The notes: generated by a model from the letters alone, not told the origin. A stretch of 64,000 nt of DNA from Gottfriedia endophytica (GCF_017814275.1 NZ_JAGIYQ010000002.1:1-64000), one strand, 5' to 3'. Positions 44,488-54,085 are shown, counted from the stretch's first letter. A program made the numbers and translations.

Positions 44488-46251
44488 TTAATTAGTAATT
44501 TGATATCCACTATTTTGTAGATACTGTATGATTCCATCATGGATAGCATTTGCAGCCTTGTGTAATTCCAATTGAGATGATAGATGTAAGCGATCTGCTT
44601 GTGAGTCAATAAAGCCTAGCTCAGTTAATACTGCAGGAAGATTGTTATCTCGAATAACTTGGAAATTGCCATGATTCGTTCCTCTGTCAGTTGAGTTCCA
44701 TGCCATTAGTAATTGAGTTTGAATGGATTTAGCCAGATTCTGGCTTTGTTGAATCATAGGATTTTTTCCATCTTTACCGTAATAATATGTTTCTGTACCT
44801 CCACCATTTTCACCACTACCAGAATTAACATGAATACTAACAAATAAAATGGCACCATTATTTTTTGCAATTTTCACCCGATCGCCTAATGGAATAAATT
44901 GATCACTATCTCTTGTTAAAATGACATTTACGTTTGAACCCAAAAATGATTCTTTTATAAATTGTGCAGTTTTTAAAGTTATATCTTTTTCAACTAATCC
45001 ATTATAGCTTGTTCCAGGGTCAGTACCTCCGTGCCCAGCATCAATTGCTATATTAATGGTAGATGAATTTGGTACTTGCAAATCTTTCACATATTGCTTG
45101 CTTACAAACCCTATCGAATTATTTTTGGAAATTTGTAACCATCCATCTATTTCCTTTAAAACGACTAAAATTTCTCCTTTTTTAACTGATCCAATGACCA
45201 ATGACGAAGTGGAACTATCTGAACGAACATTTAATGATGTTGTATCGACAATTACCTTCCTAACTAACTTTGAGTCATCTTGATTACTAGGTGGCTTTGA
45301 TGGATCATTTTTTAGTTTAGTAGTGTATTTAATAGATATATACCCCTTCAAATTTTTATCAGAAAGATAAAGCCAATCATTATTTATAGAATACCCTTGT
45401 ACTTTTGTTGCTTTATTGATTTTTTGAATAACTGGATAACTAGTGCTTGGACCACTTCTAACATTAAGGCCATCAGTATTAATTCCATACATTTGATTAA
45501 CACCCACAGAATTTGATGAACTTAATGTATTAGAAGGAATATAACCAACAGAATTGCCAGTTTTTACTAGAGCAACTTTAGGAGTTATCTTTAAAATAGT
45601 TAAGAGCGTATTTTTTGGGATTGTTTTTACATTTGGATAAGTATAAGATGGACCTTCTTTTAATGTCACTTGGTTTAGAGTTGTATAAGAATATGTAGGT
45701 TCTAGTTGAGGTTGGTTTAACGGTAATTGCATCCATCTAAACAAAAGTACTATAACTTCTGAATATGTAAGCTTTCCATTTATAAAATATGTATTATACT
45801 CAGAATCTGTAAATAATCCTTTTAATTTTAAAGTTTGAATAGCATCATTCTTTTTTAAATTAGGGAATCCATCAATTGCACTGATGATTTCACAAAACTC
45901 TTGAAATGATACAACCTTTTTCAAATTTTGGTCCGATAACCAATTAGTTGGTAAAATAGTAATGTAATAACTTTTGATTGATTGAATAATTTGAGGCTCT
46001 GTAAGACTTGTATTCGAACCTTCAATATTCGATAATTTTGCAAAAGCTAGTAGTAGTCTTTCCCTCGTTAAAAGGCTTTCCTTTGGATCATCTATACTTT
46101 TTTGATCAATGATCTTCCCCTTTAACAAATAGGTAAGTTCCTTTGAGCCGAATTTTACCTTTACGATATTGGATGCTTCTACCCATCTATTATTTAATTG
46201 AAAAATTAGTAGAAAGATAAGTAGAAAAGATAAAAGATGACACTTTTTCAT
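44488..46251 (-). CDS. N-acetylmuramoyl-L-alanine amidase with SH3 repeats
   Basis: A 587-residue secreted wall hydrolase. After a signal peptide (residues 1-26) come degenerate SLH-like helices (LTRERLLLAFAKL, VSFQEFCEIISAI, LTYSEVIVLLF), then three SH3b domains (about 195-245, 255-310 and 335-390; GLNVRSGPSTSYP is typical). The C-terminal 180 residues are an Amidase_3 domain with zinc ligands in IDAGHGG, NGLVEKD and VSIHVNS and the catalytic Glu in LTELGF. It cuts the amide bond between MurNAc and the peptide. SLH/SH3 modules would hold it on the wall. It lies upstream of the chemoreceptor gene. Confidence 0.9.
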   Translation of the reverse strand: MKKCHLLSFLLIFLLIFQLNNRWVEASNIVKVKFGSKELTYLLKGKIIDQKSIDDPKESLLTRERLLLAFAKLSNIEGSNTSLTEPQIIQSIKSYYITILPTNWLSDQNLKKVVSFQEFCEIISAIDGFPNLKKNDAIQTLKLKGLFTDSEYNTYFINGKLTYSEVIVLLFRWMQLPLNQPQLEPTYSYTTLNQVTLKEGPSYTYPNVKTIPKNTLLTILKITPKVALVKTGNSVGYIPSNTLSSSNSVGVNQMYGINTDGLNVRSGPSTSYPVIQKINKATKVQGYSINNDWLYLSDKNLKGYISIKYTTKLKNDPSKPPSNQDDSKLVRKVIVDTTSLNVRSDSSTSSLVIGSVKKGEILVVLKEIDGWLQISKNNSIGFVSKQYVKDLQVPNSSTINIAIDAGHGGTDPGTSYNGLVEKDITLKTAQFIKESFLGSNVNVILTRDSDQFIPLGDRVKIAKNNGAILFVSIHVNSGSGENGGGTETYYYGKDGKNPMIQQSQNLAKSIQTQLLMAWNSTDRGTNHGNFQVIRDNNLPAVLTELGFIDSQADRLHLSSQLELHKAANAIHDGIIQYLQNSGYQITN

Positions 46252-46424
46252 GAGTTTGTCTCCTTTTGTCTTATAATGTATAAAACTATCTTATAAAATT
46301 AACGAAAAAAAAGATAGTATACTTGAAAGAATATTTAAAAAATTAAACATATTTTACTATTTTTAGTTTACATAATAATTTTATGTTAAATTAAAATCTT
46401 ATTTAACAGAAGGTTTATGATTAA

Positions 46425-46658
46425 AAGATTTTTTTTAAAAACTTTGTTGCGATTAAATATTGTGTTAAGTTATTTTTCACTCCAGGTTGCTCGCTTTCCT
46501 TGGGGCGTGCGTTGAGCCTCCTCGTCACCATCGCTCCTGCGGGGTCTCACCTGTTCGCTGCCTCCACAGGAGTCTCGCACCTTCCGTTTCAATCAACTTT
46601 ATTATCAGCAGATTCTTAAAATAAATCCTTTTTATAAAAACAATCTTTTAGAAAAGAT
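46425..46658 (+). repeat. GC-rich palindromic intergenic repeat, copy D (full unit)
   Basis: Core 46469-46597 (CACTCCAGGTTGCTCGCTTT, GAGCCTCCTCGTC, GCGGGGTCTCACC, CTTCCGTTTCAATCAAC). The left flank AACTTTGTTGCGATTAAATA and the right flank AAACAATCTTTTAGAAAAG are mirror-related, as in copy C. It fills most of the 46252-46687 gap. Confidence 0.8.
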
Positions 46659-46687
46659 AAAAAATAAGCAAAGACGATTGTCTTTGC

Positions 46688-47830
46688 TTAACCATTTACT
46701 TTTTCTGCTTTCCAATAGTAATTAGCTAATATATCTCCTAATAAATCAACTGTTCGATACAATTCTAGAAGTGTATTATCTACACCACCTACTTCTATTA
46801 AAATAGAATTTGGTGATAAATCCTGATTATATACGCCATTACCATTAGAATAGTTTTTACTAAATATCCCTCTAGTTAAACGTTTATCTACTTTTTCAAT
46901 TTCTTTATTAATTTCTTTTGCAAATTCATAGTTTTTCTTATAGTTTTTATTTTCGACACCTACGACAAAATAAAGCTTCGCATAACTTTTTCCGTTAATT
47001 ACTTGTGTCGTTACATCTCTCCGTGCATCATCTCGGTGAATATCAATTAAATAGTTTAGATTTTTGTCATTTTGCAAATCATCTTGGACAACTAACCTTG
47101 ACATTTTATATGACGATTTCCAATTCAATTGCCGTTTTGCCAATTCATTCCCTATATTCGATTTATCATCAATTGCACCAATCCCATTCGATATTAATTT
47201 CTTTCTCAATCGTTCCCCTAGAAGACTTACATTTACTTTAGATGAAGTCGCTTCATTTGGTTTTGTAGCTCCAGGAATTAATGGTAAAAATGATTCCCAG
47301 CTATGTGTATGATAAATTAAAAATACATTTTTCCCATTAGTTGTATGTGTCGGTGGCTTCGTAGGAGTGATTGGTTGGTCTTCAATTTTATTTACATCCA
47401 CATTTGGGTCTTTATTTATTTCATCAAGTGTTAAGCTTGATTCGATTGGTAAATTCGTGAAATCTGTTCCATCTCCAGCAACTAAAATATTATTATCAAA
47501 TTTAGACATACTTGAAAGTTCTTGAACTAGTAAACTTTTTGTATCATTCAGGCGTAAATTTGTAAGTAATGAAAAAAATAATGAATTGATAGTTTGTCCA
47601 TTATTTTTCAATGATTGTTTTGTATTAAAATGTCCATTTTCTAATTGAATAGCTTTTATAAAACCGTCAGTACTAAATTTTTCAAACCATTGATGGACGT
47701 AATATGATTTCGTATCTGTCATAGACGTTACAAACAAACTTGCCATTAGAAATAATATAACAATTCCTATTAAGATGCTTGCAATTAATCTTTTTATATT
47801 CACTGTTTTTATTAAGATTGTTTGTTTCAT
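46688..47830 (-). CDS. spoIIP: Stage II sporulation protein P (SpoIIP-type)
   Basis: A 380-residue membrane-anchored peptidoglycan hydrolase: an N-terminal helix (about residues 17-36) then an extracytoplasmic domain with FLIYHTHSWESFLP, IDIHRDDARRDV and LIEVGGVDNTLLE, the zinc-site motifs of SpoIIP amidase/endopeptidase. With SpoIID and SpoIIM it thins septal peptidoglycan so the mother cell can engulf the forespore. The usual gpr partner is not next to it, so it could be a paralogue of the main spoIIP; the symbol is by family. The gene supports a spore-forming host. Confidence 0.85.
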   Translation of the reverse strand: MKQTILIKTVNIKRLIASILIGIVILFLMASLFVTSMTDTKSYYVHQWFEKFSTDGFIKAIQLENGHFNTKQSLKNNGQTINSLFFSLLTNLRLNDTKSLLVQELSSMSKFDNNILVAGDGTDFTNLPIESSLTLDEINKDPNVDVNKIEDQPITPTKPPTHTTNGKNVFLIYHTHSWESFLPLIPGATKPNEATSSKVNVSLLGERLRKKLISNGIGAIDDKSNIGNELAKRQLNWKSSYKMSRLVVQDDLQNDKNLNYLIDIHRDDARRDVTTQVINGKSYAKLYFVVGVENKNYKKNYEFAKEINKEIEKVDKRLTRGIFSKNYSNGNGVYNQDLSPNSILIEVGGVDNTLLELYRTVDLLGDILANYYWKAEKVNG

Positions 47831-47972
47831 CTAATCACCTCTTACTTTCACTATATGTACAAGCTATCTTGTTTAGAATTACTAAATCTTGATAACTTTT
47901 TTCATTTTTGTTTGTAATAGTAATAAGAAGTGCTGTTTTCGTATACTTTGTGGCTATATAATAAAGGTCATT

Positions 47973-48072
47973 GTTGATTAGAACGTAGGGATGCTCGATT
48001 TCCGTTGAGCGGGCGATGAGCCACTTCGGGGGTATTACTCCTGCAGGGTCTCGTACCTCTGCTCAAATCAAC
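47973..48072 (+). repeat. GC-rich palindromic intergenic repeat, copy E (diverged)
   Basis: A shorter copy: GTTGATT, ATGCTCGATTTCCGTTGAGC, GATGAGCCACTTCG, CTGCAGGGTCTCGTACC, AATCAAC. The left flank GCTGTTTTCGTATACTTTG followed by TGGCTATATAATA (from 47931) matches the outer arm of copy C. Confidence 0.7.
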
Positions 48073-48113
48073 TTTCAATTCAACAGTTTGCTTTATCAAA
48101 ATCATAATAAAAG

Positions 48114-48146
48114 CAAAAAAAGATGCTTCTTATTTGAAGCATCTAA
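48114..48146 (-). terminator. Terminator of the Cys/Arg/Asp-rich protein gene
   Basis: AGATGCTTC and GAAGCATCT form a nine-base stem; seven T follow on the minus strand. Confidence 0.85.
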
Positions 48147-48153
48147 CAAAATT

Positions 48154-48447
48154 TTAAAAGTCAAAATCACGGTCACGGTCACGATTACGATCAAAATCAC
48201 GGTCACGATCACGATCAAAATCTCTATCAAAATCACAATCACAACGACTAAAGCTGCTGAATCGATTAAAGACACAACTATGTCTTGCTCTGTTAAATTG
48301 TCTTCTACAAAATTCATCTCTAAAATCAAAATCTCGACGGCGGTTACGTCTTCTACAAGATCTACGAACTGAAACAAATTCTCTTTCCTCTTCACGACGA
48401 CGTTCTGGACGTTCCTCACGCTCTTCACGGTTACAGCCCCAACACAT
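48154..48447 (-). CDS. Small Cys/Arg/Asp-rich protein, possible spore-layer protein
   Basis: A 97-residue protein starting MCWGCNREE. The middle is packed with Arg/Glu (REEREERPERRREE), cysteines recur (C2, C5 and others near SCRRRNRRRD, EFCRRQF, HSCVF, RCDCDF), and the last 25 residues are alternating Asp/Arg/Phe (DFDRDRDRDFDRNRDRDRD). Low complexity and Cys pairs resemble small coat or exosporium proteins of bacilli, but no family is recognised. AGAGGTGA precedes the ATG and a terminator follows. A longer overlapping frame (48102-48485) is rejected for lacking a ribosome site and being a shifted reading of the same repeats. Confidence 0.65.
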   Translation of the reverse strand: MCWGCNREEREERPERRREEEREFVSVRRSCRRRNRRRDFDFRDEFCRRQFNRARHSCVFNRFSSFSRCDCDFDRDFDRDRDRDFDRNRDRDRDFDF

Positions 48448-48615
48448 TTAAGTTCACCTCTGTATATAAAATACATTACACTCATAACATACGTATCGGC
48501 TTGTCAAAGTGACACGTGTACTTGCCTAATTATTTATCTTACTAACCATAAAATTTTCAATACACTCTCTCCTGACTAATTTTAAAAACCTCAAAATATT
48601 ACAAACCATTCAAAT

Positions 48616-48653
48616 AAAAAAAAGCTATCCTCTCATTTTAATAGGGATAGCTA
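48616..48653 (-). terminator. Terminator of the ycgR-ycgQ unit
   Basis: AAAGCTATCC and GGATAGCT pair over a 14-base loop just after the ycgQ stop; T-rich tail on the minus strand. Confidence 0.75.
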
Positions 48654-48658
48654 AAAAT

Positions 48659-49519
48659 TTATTTATTTCGATATACATACGGTTCACTTGGCGGTTTAAC
48701 TTCTTTTATATTGTCAACCTGCAAGTAAGGTATCGTCGTTTTAAATGGTTGATAATACATTTGTTTCAATGTTCCAGTAACCTCAACCCACTGATCATTT
48801 TTCAAATTTGTTTTCTTAGGAAAATTTATAAGCATTCCATAAACACCAGAATCAGCTACACAATGAATGATCCCAAAACGGAATATGAAAAGCTGATTAT
48901 TATTTAATGATTTTTCTCTATAAACAAAACCTTTATAAGTTACTTTTGTACCTAAAAAGATACCTGGATTATCGTAAAGTACTTCCATCCCTTTTAAGAA
49001 ATTTTCATCATTCAATTCGATATGATTTTTATTTACAAATTCTTTTGTTTCTTGTTTTATTAATTGTTTGTATCCATCTTCACCGTAGTAAACACTTAAA
49101 TCTGGTTTCAAGTACTGTCTCTGCATAAACGGATCATTGTTGCCTGGTTCAGAAACAGGAAAATGAAATCCTTTTGCATCTACGATTGTTGAATCTAGTG
49201 TCGATATCGGTAAAAACAATCCTGTAAAAACAGGAAATATGAAAACGATAGCACTTAAAAATCGTTTAATCCCTTTTTCCTTTTTATGAACATGGCCATG
49301 ATGACAGGTATGATCACAGTCATGGTCGTGTTCATGATCATGGTTTCCTTCCGTCTTAAATACGTGAATAACTTGGATGACCGTTAACAGACCAAATAAA
49401 ATGGCAGCTGTTAAGGAAAGATAGGAATATTTCATGTTAATGTATTTCGTTATATTTCCTGAAACATGTAATTGAACTAAAAAGACTGTAAAGCCAAATA
49501 ACATATATGCTCTAGCCAT
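48659..49519 (-). CDS. ycgQ: TIGR03943/DUF1980 membrane protein (YcgQ-like)
   Basis: A 286-residue protein with two or three N-terminal membrane helices (residues 1-55 and about 85-103) and an extracytoplasmic domain of the DUF1980 type (GTKVTYKGFVYREKSL, FRFGIIHCVADSGVYGMLI, ending QVDNIKEVKPP). Between the helices lies a His/Asp cluster, HDHEHDHDCDHTCHHGHVHK, likely binding metal. In B. subtilis YcgQ and YcgR form a pair encoded together; their cargo is not proven. It begins 12 bases after the permease stop, so both are cotranscribed. Confidence 0.85.
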   Translation of the reverse strand: MARAYMLFGFTVFLVQLHVSGNITKYINMKYSYLSLTAAILFGLLTVIQVIHVFKTEGNHDHEHDHDCDHTCHHGHVHKKEKGIKRFLSAIVFIFPVFTGLFLPISTLDSTIVDAKGFHFPVSEPGNNDPFMQRQYLKPDLSVYYGEDGYKQLIKQETKEFVNKNHIELNDENFLKGMEVLYDNPGIFLGTKVTYKGFVYREKSLNNNQLFIFRFGIIHCVADSGVYGMLINFPKKTNLKNDQWVEVTGTLKQMYYQPFKTTIPYLQVDNIKEVKPPSEPYVYRNK

Positions 49520-49531
49520 TTACATCCCTCC

Positions 49532-50410
49532 TCATATGAAAGTTGTGAGTAGTAGCGTGATTCCAAATGCTAACCCAATTATTCTCAGTACATAACCCTT
49601 TTTAAAGTTATTAAACAGCATAAACGTATTTTTAATATCAACCATTGGCCCAAATACCATAAATGCTACGATCGAACTTGTAGAGAATGTACTTTGAAAT
49701 GAAGAGGCAACGAACGCATCTGCTTCAGAACATAATGATAAGATAAACGCAAGAGCCATCATTACAAGTGAGCTTAAGAATGGACCATGTCCAATTTTCA
49801 CTAAAGCGTCAGTACTAATAAATGTTTGAACACTTGCAGCGATAAAAGCACCGATTATTAAGAATTTACCCATTGAGAAAAATTCTTCAATGGCATGGAC
49901 GCAAACATCCCACAATTTTTGTTTTAACGGTACATTATAGTTTACTGGAATAGTATGTTCTTTTAATAATGGATTTTGAATTTTTGAGTATGAAAGAACA
50001 ATTCCTGTAATATAAGCTACAATAATAGCTGTTAAGCAACGTAAAATGACCATGTGAATATTGTTACCAAAAGCAATAAACGTTGCAAATAACACGATTG
50101 GATTAATAATTGGTCCAGTTAACATAAACGCAATTGCCGCATATGGTGGTACACCTTTCGCTATTAATCTAGTAACGATTGGTACAATTCCACATTCACA
50201 TCCCGGAAAAATAAACCCTAATAATACTGAAACTAAAACTGCTAAAAATCTATTTTTTGGTATTAATTTTGAAAGCATTTCCTCAGTAACAAAAATTTGA
50301 ATAATTCCTGAGAAAAAGACACCGATCAAAATAAATGGTAGTGCCTCAACTACAATTGAAATAAAAATTGTATTCATTTGTAGGAAAGAATGAAAAAAAC
50401 TATTCCCCAT
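49532..50410 (-). CDS. ycgR: Permease of the YcgR/DUF318 family
   Basis: A 292-residue membrane protein with about eight helices in two homologous halves. Family marks are FPGCECGIVPIV in the first half, with neighbouring cysteines, and SLCSEADAFVASSF in the second, together with the MLTGPIINPIV and FMVFGPMVDIKN loops. Related proteins include ArsP, which exports organoarsenicals, but the general substrate is unknown. With the His-rich YcgQ next to it, transport of a metal or metal-linked compound is a possibility. Upstream, the terminator at 50438-50475 ends the corA transcript. Confidence 0.85.
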   Translation of the reverse strand: MGNSFFHSFLQMNTIFISIVVEALPFILIGVFFSGIIQIFVTEEMLSKLIPKNRFLAVLVSVLLGFIFPGCECGIVPIVTRLIAKGVPPYAAIAFMLTGPIINPIVLFATFIAFGNNIHMVILRCLTAIIVAYITGIVLSYSKIQNPLLKEHTIPVNYNVPLKQKLWDVCVHAIEEFFSMGKFLIIGAFIAASVQTFISTDALVKIGHGPFLSSLVMMALAFILSLCSEADAFVASSFQSTFSTSSIVAFMVFGPMVDIKNTFMLFNNFKKGYVLRIIGLAFGITLLLTTFI

Positions 50411-50437
50411 ATAAATCCCTCATTTTTAGTAAAAATA

Positions 50438-50475
50438 AACTCTCAAATCTACCAAACAGGTAGAAAATGAGAGTT
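50438..50475 (-). terminator. Terminator of corA, overlapping its stop codon
   Basis: AACTCTCA and TGAGAGTT form the outer stem, with TCTACC/GGTAGA within. The 5' arm of the hairpin includes part of the corA stop codon. Confidence 0.8.
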
Positions 50476-51415
50476 AAAAGAACTTCTTCTTCCAAAATAT
50501 AAATGCAAGTGATGATGATAAGAAAAAGCATATACCTAAAACAAGCCAAAAGGCGTGTGGAACATGAGATAATGGTATTTCATCAACGTTCATTCCATAG
50601 AAACTTGCAACCATTGTTGGTATTGATAAAACAATTGTAATCGATGTTAAAAATTTCATTACAATATTTAAATTGTTTGAAATTACAGAAGCAAAAGTAT
50701 TCATCATTCCACTTAGAATATTACCATATACCTCAGCCATCTCTATTGCCTGTTTATTTTCAATGATTACATCTTCTAATAGATCCTCATCATCTTCGTA
50801 CATTTTTACGACATTACCTTTTAATATCTTCTGCATGACAATTTTGTTGGATTTTAAAGAAGTTGTAAAATATACTAAACTTTTTTCTAAATTTAACATT
50901 GTAAATAACTCTTGATTTCGAGTAGATTGATGAAGTTCGGCCTCAATTTCATTTGTTTTACGATTTATTTGCTTTAGATACCTCAAATAATACGTAGAAG
51001 TTGTATGAAGTATCTGCAGCGCAAAACGAGTTTTTTTATACGTAAAAAACCCTTTCACCTTTTGATAAATAAATCGTTCAAATATAGGGTTCTCACTTAA
51101 ACAAATCGTAACAAACGTACTAGGTGATATAATCATACCTATTGGAATTGTATCAAACATGGAATGACCTGTATCATCATGTGTAACAATTGGAATGTCG
51201 ACAATAATTAAGGTATGTTCTCCCTCTACTTCAATCCTTGAACGTTCTTCATCATCAAGTGGGTCCTTAATAAAATCTACATCTAAATCCAATTTTTTTA
51301 TTAAAAATTGAATTTCTTGTTCGGTTGGATTTATAGCATTGATCCAACACCCTTTTTCAATTGAATCTATTTGTGATAATTTACCAGTCTCATCAGAAAG
51401 ATAATAGTTAAGCAT
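50474..51415 (-). CDS. corA: CorA-type magnesium transporter
   Basis: A 313-residue protein of the CorA/2-TM-GxN family. The C-terminal helices carry the signature FYGMNVDEIP at the end of the first membrane helix (selectivity loop), and the second helix leads to a Lys/Phe-rich end. The long N-terminal part is the cytoplasmic funnel domain (DPLDDEERSRIEVEGEHTL is a typical segment). It forms a pentameric channel for Mg2+ or Co2+ uptake. Alone in its unit. Confidence 0.93.
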   Translation of the reverse strand: MLNYYLSDETGKLSQIDSIEKGCWINAINPTEQEIQFLIKKLDLDVDFIKDPLDDEERSRIEVEGEHTLIIVDIPIVTHDDTGHSMFDTIPIGMIISPSTFVTICLSENPIFERFIYQKVKGFFTYKKTRFALQILHTTSTYYLRYLKQINRKTNEIEAELHQSTRNQELFTMLNLEKSLVYFTTSLKSNKIVMQKILKGNVVKMYEDDEDLLEDVIIENKQAIEMAEVYGNILSGMMNTFASVISNNLNIVMKFLTSITIVLSIPTMVASFYGMNVDEIPLSHVPHAFWLVLGICFFLSSSLAFIFWKKKFF

Positions 51416-51610
51416 AGAAGACTCACCTCAATTTCTAAACAAAAAACGAAATAGCATATACTCTATAAGAATACGGAACAATTGTAAATGTTTCAACCTT
51501 TCTTGCATTAAAATTTCCTATTTTAAAAGAATTTCTTTTACTTTCTCTATTTACCTTTCATGATTTTAGCAATTTTTATTCTATTATCACTCATCTCATT
51601 TAGAAAATTC

Positions 51611-51650
51611 ATAAAAAAAATGGCCACAAATTTGTGACCATTTTTATCCT
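51611..51650 (-). terminator. Terminator of the dedA-family gene
   Basis: AAAATGGCCACAAA and TTTGTGACCATTTT pair with one mismatch and a minimal loop; T-rich on the minus strand. Confidence 0.8.
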
Positions 51651-51658
51651 TAAATAAA

Positions 51659-52249
51659 TTATTTCTTTTTAAATCTTCTCTTAACTAATAAATACACAAG
51701 AAGCAATATTACAGCTCCTATCATAATATAAGGAGTGTATGGAGCAATTATACTCTTTGCTTTATCCCAATTTTTCCCTAAGTTTTCTCCAATTAAGATA
51801 AACATATAAGCCCAAGGAATCATCGCTAAAACAGTATAAAACGTAAATTTAGATAATGACATCCTTGCAATACCTGCTGGGATTGAAATAGCATGTCTAA
51901 CTACTGGAATAAATCTAGCAGTAAAGATAACGCCAACCCCATATTTTTCAAACCATTTTTCTGCAATTGCTAAGTGATTTTTATTTATTAATATGTACTT
52001 ACCGTATTTTTCAATAAAAGCTCTCCCGCCATAGGCACCGATCCAATACAAAAATATTTGTGCGATCGTACCACCTATAATACCAGCTATCATTGCTCCC
52101 CAAAAATTTATATGGCCCTGTGCAATTAAAAAACCAGCATAAGATAAGACAATTTCACTTGGAATCACTTCTATCATTAAACCTAAAGCAACTCCAAAAT
52201 AACCTAATGATGCAAAGAAATCTAGTACTTGATGTATGAAATGCGTCAC
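51659..52249 (-). CDS. DedA family membrane protein
   Basis: A 196-residue protein with four or five membrane helices. Family motifs are EVIPSEIVLSYAGFLIA (the acidic membrane-entry segment), FLYWIGAYGGRAFIEKYGKY and FTARFIPVVRHAISIPAGIARM (the F-x-R-x-x-P-x-x-R motif). DedA proteins are thought to return undecaprenyl phosphate or phospholipids across the membrane. Which lipid this one handles cannot be said. The gene has its own terminator; upstream of it the oligopeptide-binding cluster starts. Confidence 0.9.
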   Translation of the reverse strand: MTHFIHQVLDFFASLGYFGVALGLMIEVIPSEIVLSYAGFLIAQGHINFWGAMIAGIIGGTIAQIFLYWIGAYGGRAFIEKYGKYILINKNHLAIAEKWFEKYGVGVIFTARFIPVVRHAISIPAGIARMSLSKFTFYTVLAMIPWAYMFILIGENLGKNWDKAKSIIAPYTPYIMIGAVILLLVYLLVKRRFKKK

Positions 52250-52412
52250 AAGATCATCTCCTCTCTATATATTACGACTTGTCTAAAAGAATATTACTGA
52301 TGAATTAAGAAAAAGTCAAAGTATAATACTATTTGTAACAATAAATTTACAATTGGTATAGGAACTATGCTGATATTACTCATTCAAAAATCTATAATAC
52401 AAGACACCGTCG

Positions 52413-52445
52413 AAAAAAGGGCCACAATAAATGTGACCCTTTTAA
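52413..52445 (-). terminator. Terminator of the first oligopeptide-binding gene
   Basis: AAAAGGGTCACA and TGTGGCCCTTTT pair with one G-T mismatch, followed by T on the minus strand. The matching element after the next paralogue (54696) is very similar. Confidence 0.8.
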
Positions 52446-52453
52446 ACACGTTA

Positions 52454-54085
52454 TTATTTAATTGTTACATTTTTATAAGTGTAATCAGGAGCTAAGTTGT
52501 GGATAATTAAGCCATCAACTTTATGTTGCATTAAGTAAGCTCTTGATCTTTGGTATAAAGGAATAATCGCAGCATCTTCTTGAACTAAGATTTTCTCAGC
52601 ATCAAGTAATGCTTGATCACGTTTAGGAATGTCTGTTAAATACTCTTTGTTAGCTTTATTCATTAAATCATCATATTTAGGATCATTATATGACATTTCG
52701 TTAAATTCACTCTTAGAATTAAACAGATTTAAGAAAGTAGTAGAATCTAAATAGTCAGGTCCCCATCCACCTAATGAAATATCATAATCTTGTTTTGTTT
52801 CATTATCAAGTTTTTGTTTAAATGGAACTTGTTTTAAGTTGATTGTTAAACCAGGTAATGCAGATGTTAATGCACCTTGTAAATATTCTTCAACTTTTTT
52901 GTTTGTGTCATCATCAACACCAAGTAATTCTACTGTTACGTTCTTTTTACCAAGTTCTTTTAAACCTTGCTCCCAATATTGAGTAGCTTTAGCTTTATCA
53001 AAGCCTACAAGGTCTCCATTTGCTTGATGGAAATCTGATCCATTAGCTTGAACAAAGTTTGCTGGTACAATTCCACCAATTGGTTTTGAACCATTATTTA
53101 AAATACCATTTGTAATATCTTCACGTTTGATAGCATACGTTAAAGCTTTACGAATGTTCACATTTTTCAGATCAGGGTTTCTCTTTTCGTTTACACGTAA
53201 GAAGAATGTAGTTGGCGTTCCATATGTTCCGAAATCTTTGTTAGTTCTGAATTTATCAACAAACTCAGAAGATAAAACTACACGGTCAACTTTACCAGTA
53301 GTATAAAGGTTAACAGTTGCAGCTACATCTTTTACGATATTGAAGTTAATTGTTTTTAATTTTACATCTTTTGCATCCCAATAGTTATCATTTTTCTCTA
53401 ATGTATAACTTACATTGTGATCCCATTTAGATAATTTGAACGGACCGTCAAAAATCATATTACCAGCTTCTAAAGCATAGTTTTTCCCTTGTGATTCAAC
53501 ATATTTTTGATTTAATGGATAGAATGTTGGGAAAGTTACTAAAGATTCAAAATATGGAACTGGCTTTTCTAGTGTAACTACTAATGTTTTATCATCTTTA
53601 GCTTCTACACCAAGTGAGTCTACTGGAGCTTTTCCAGATGTTACATCTGCACCATTTTTTAAATAAACAAACATGCTTGCATATTGAGAAGCAGTTTTAG
53701 GATTCGCTGTACGTTTCCATGCATATACAAAATCCTTAGCTGTTACAGGATCACCATTTGACCACTTAGCATCACGTAAATGGAAAGTATAAACTGTTTT
53801 ATCAGCATTTGTTTCAACCTTTTCAGCAATACCAGGTTCTACAGCATCATTTTTACCTAATGTCATTAGACCTTCCATAACGTTACCTAAAACGTTAAAT
53901 GATTCAGCATCTGTAGCTATTGAAGAATCTAATCCTGGTAACTCATCATTACCGATTAAGTTTAAAACTTGATCTTTACTTTTTGAAGCAGTGCCTCCAG
54001 TTTTATCGTTGCTTGAGTTACATCCTGCTAGAAGCATACTAACAGCAACTGATAGCGATAGAAAATAAGAAATTTTCTTTTTCAT
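52454..54085 (-). CDS. Oligopeptide-binding lipoprotein (OppA family), paralogue 1
   Basis: A 543-residue solute-binding protein (SBP family 5). The signal peptide ends with the lipobox LLAGC, anchoring it outside the membrane. Typical segments are NVLGNVMEGL near the start, YTFHLRDAKWSNGDPVTAKDF, and DYDISLGGWGPDYLD near the C-terminus. It captures peptides for an Opp-type ABC importer, and no permease or ATPase is encoded nearby, so it must share one. It is nearly the same as the next gene (54739), with differences scattered evenly; a recent tandem duplication is clear. Confidence 0.9.
   Translation of the reverse strand: MKKKISYFLSLSVAVSMLLAGCNSSNDKTGGTASKSKDQVLNLIGNDELPGLDSSIATDAESFNVLGNVMEGLMTLGKNDAVEPGIAEKVETNADKTVYTFHLRDAKWSNGDPVTAKDFVYAWKRTANPKTASQYASMFVYLKNGADVTSGKAPVDSLGVEAKDDKTLVVTLEKPVPYFESLVTFPTFYPLNQKYVESQGKNYALEAGNMIFDGPFKLSKWDHNVSYTLEKNDNYWDAKDVKLKTINFNIVKDVAATVNLYTTGKVDRVVLSSEFVDKFRTNKDFGTYGTPTTFFLRVNEKRNPDLKNVNIRKALTYAIKREDITNGILNNGSKPIGGIVPANFVQANGSDFHQANGDLVGFDKAKATQYWEQGLKELGKKNVTVELLGVDDDTNKKVEEYLQGALTSALPGLTINLKQVPFKQKLDNETKQDYDISLGGWGPDYLDSTTFLNLFNSKSEFNEMSYNDPKYDDLMNKANKEYLTDIPKRDQALLDAEKILVQEDAAIIPLYQRSRAYLMQHKVDGLIIHNLAPDYTYKNVTIK

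Noticed and set aside
48102-48485. 127-codon frame overlapping the Cys/Arg/Asp-rich gene
   Set aside because: It is the shifted reading of the same low-complexity sequence, lacks a ribosome site, and crosses the terminator of the real gene.
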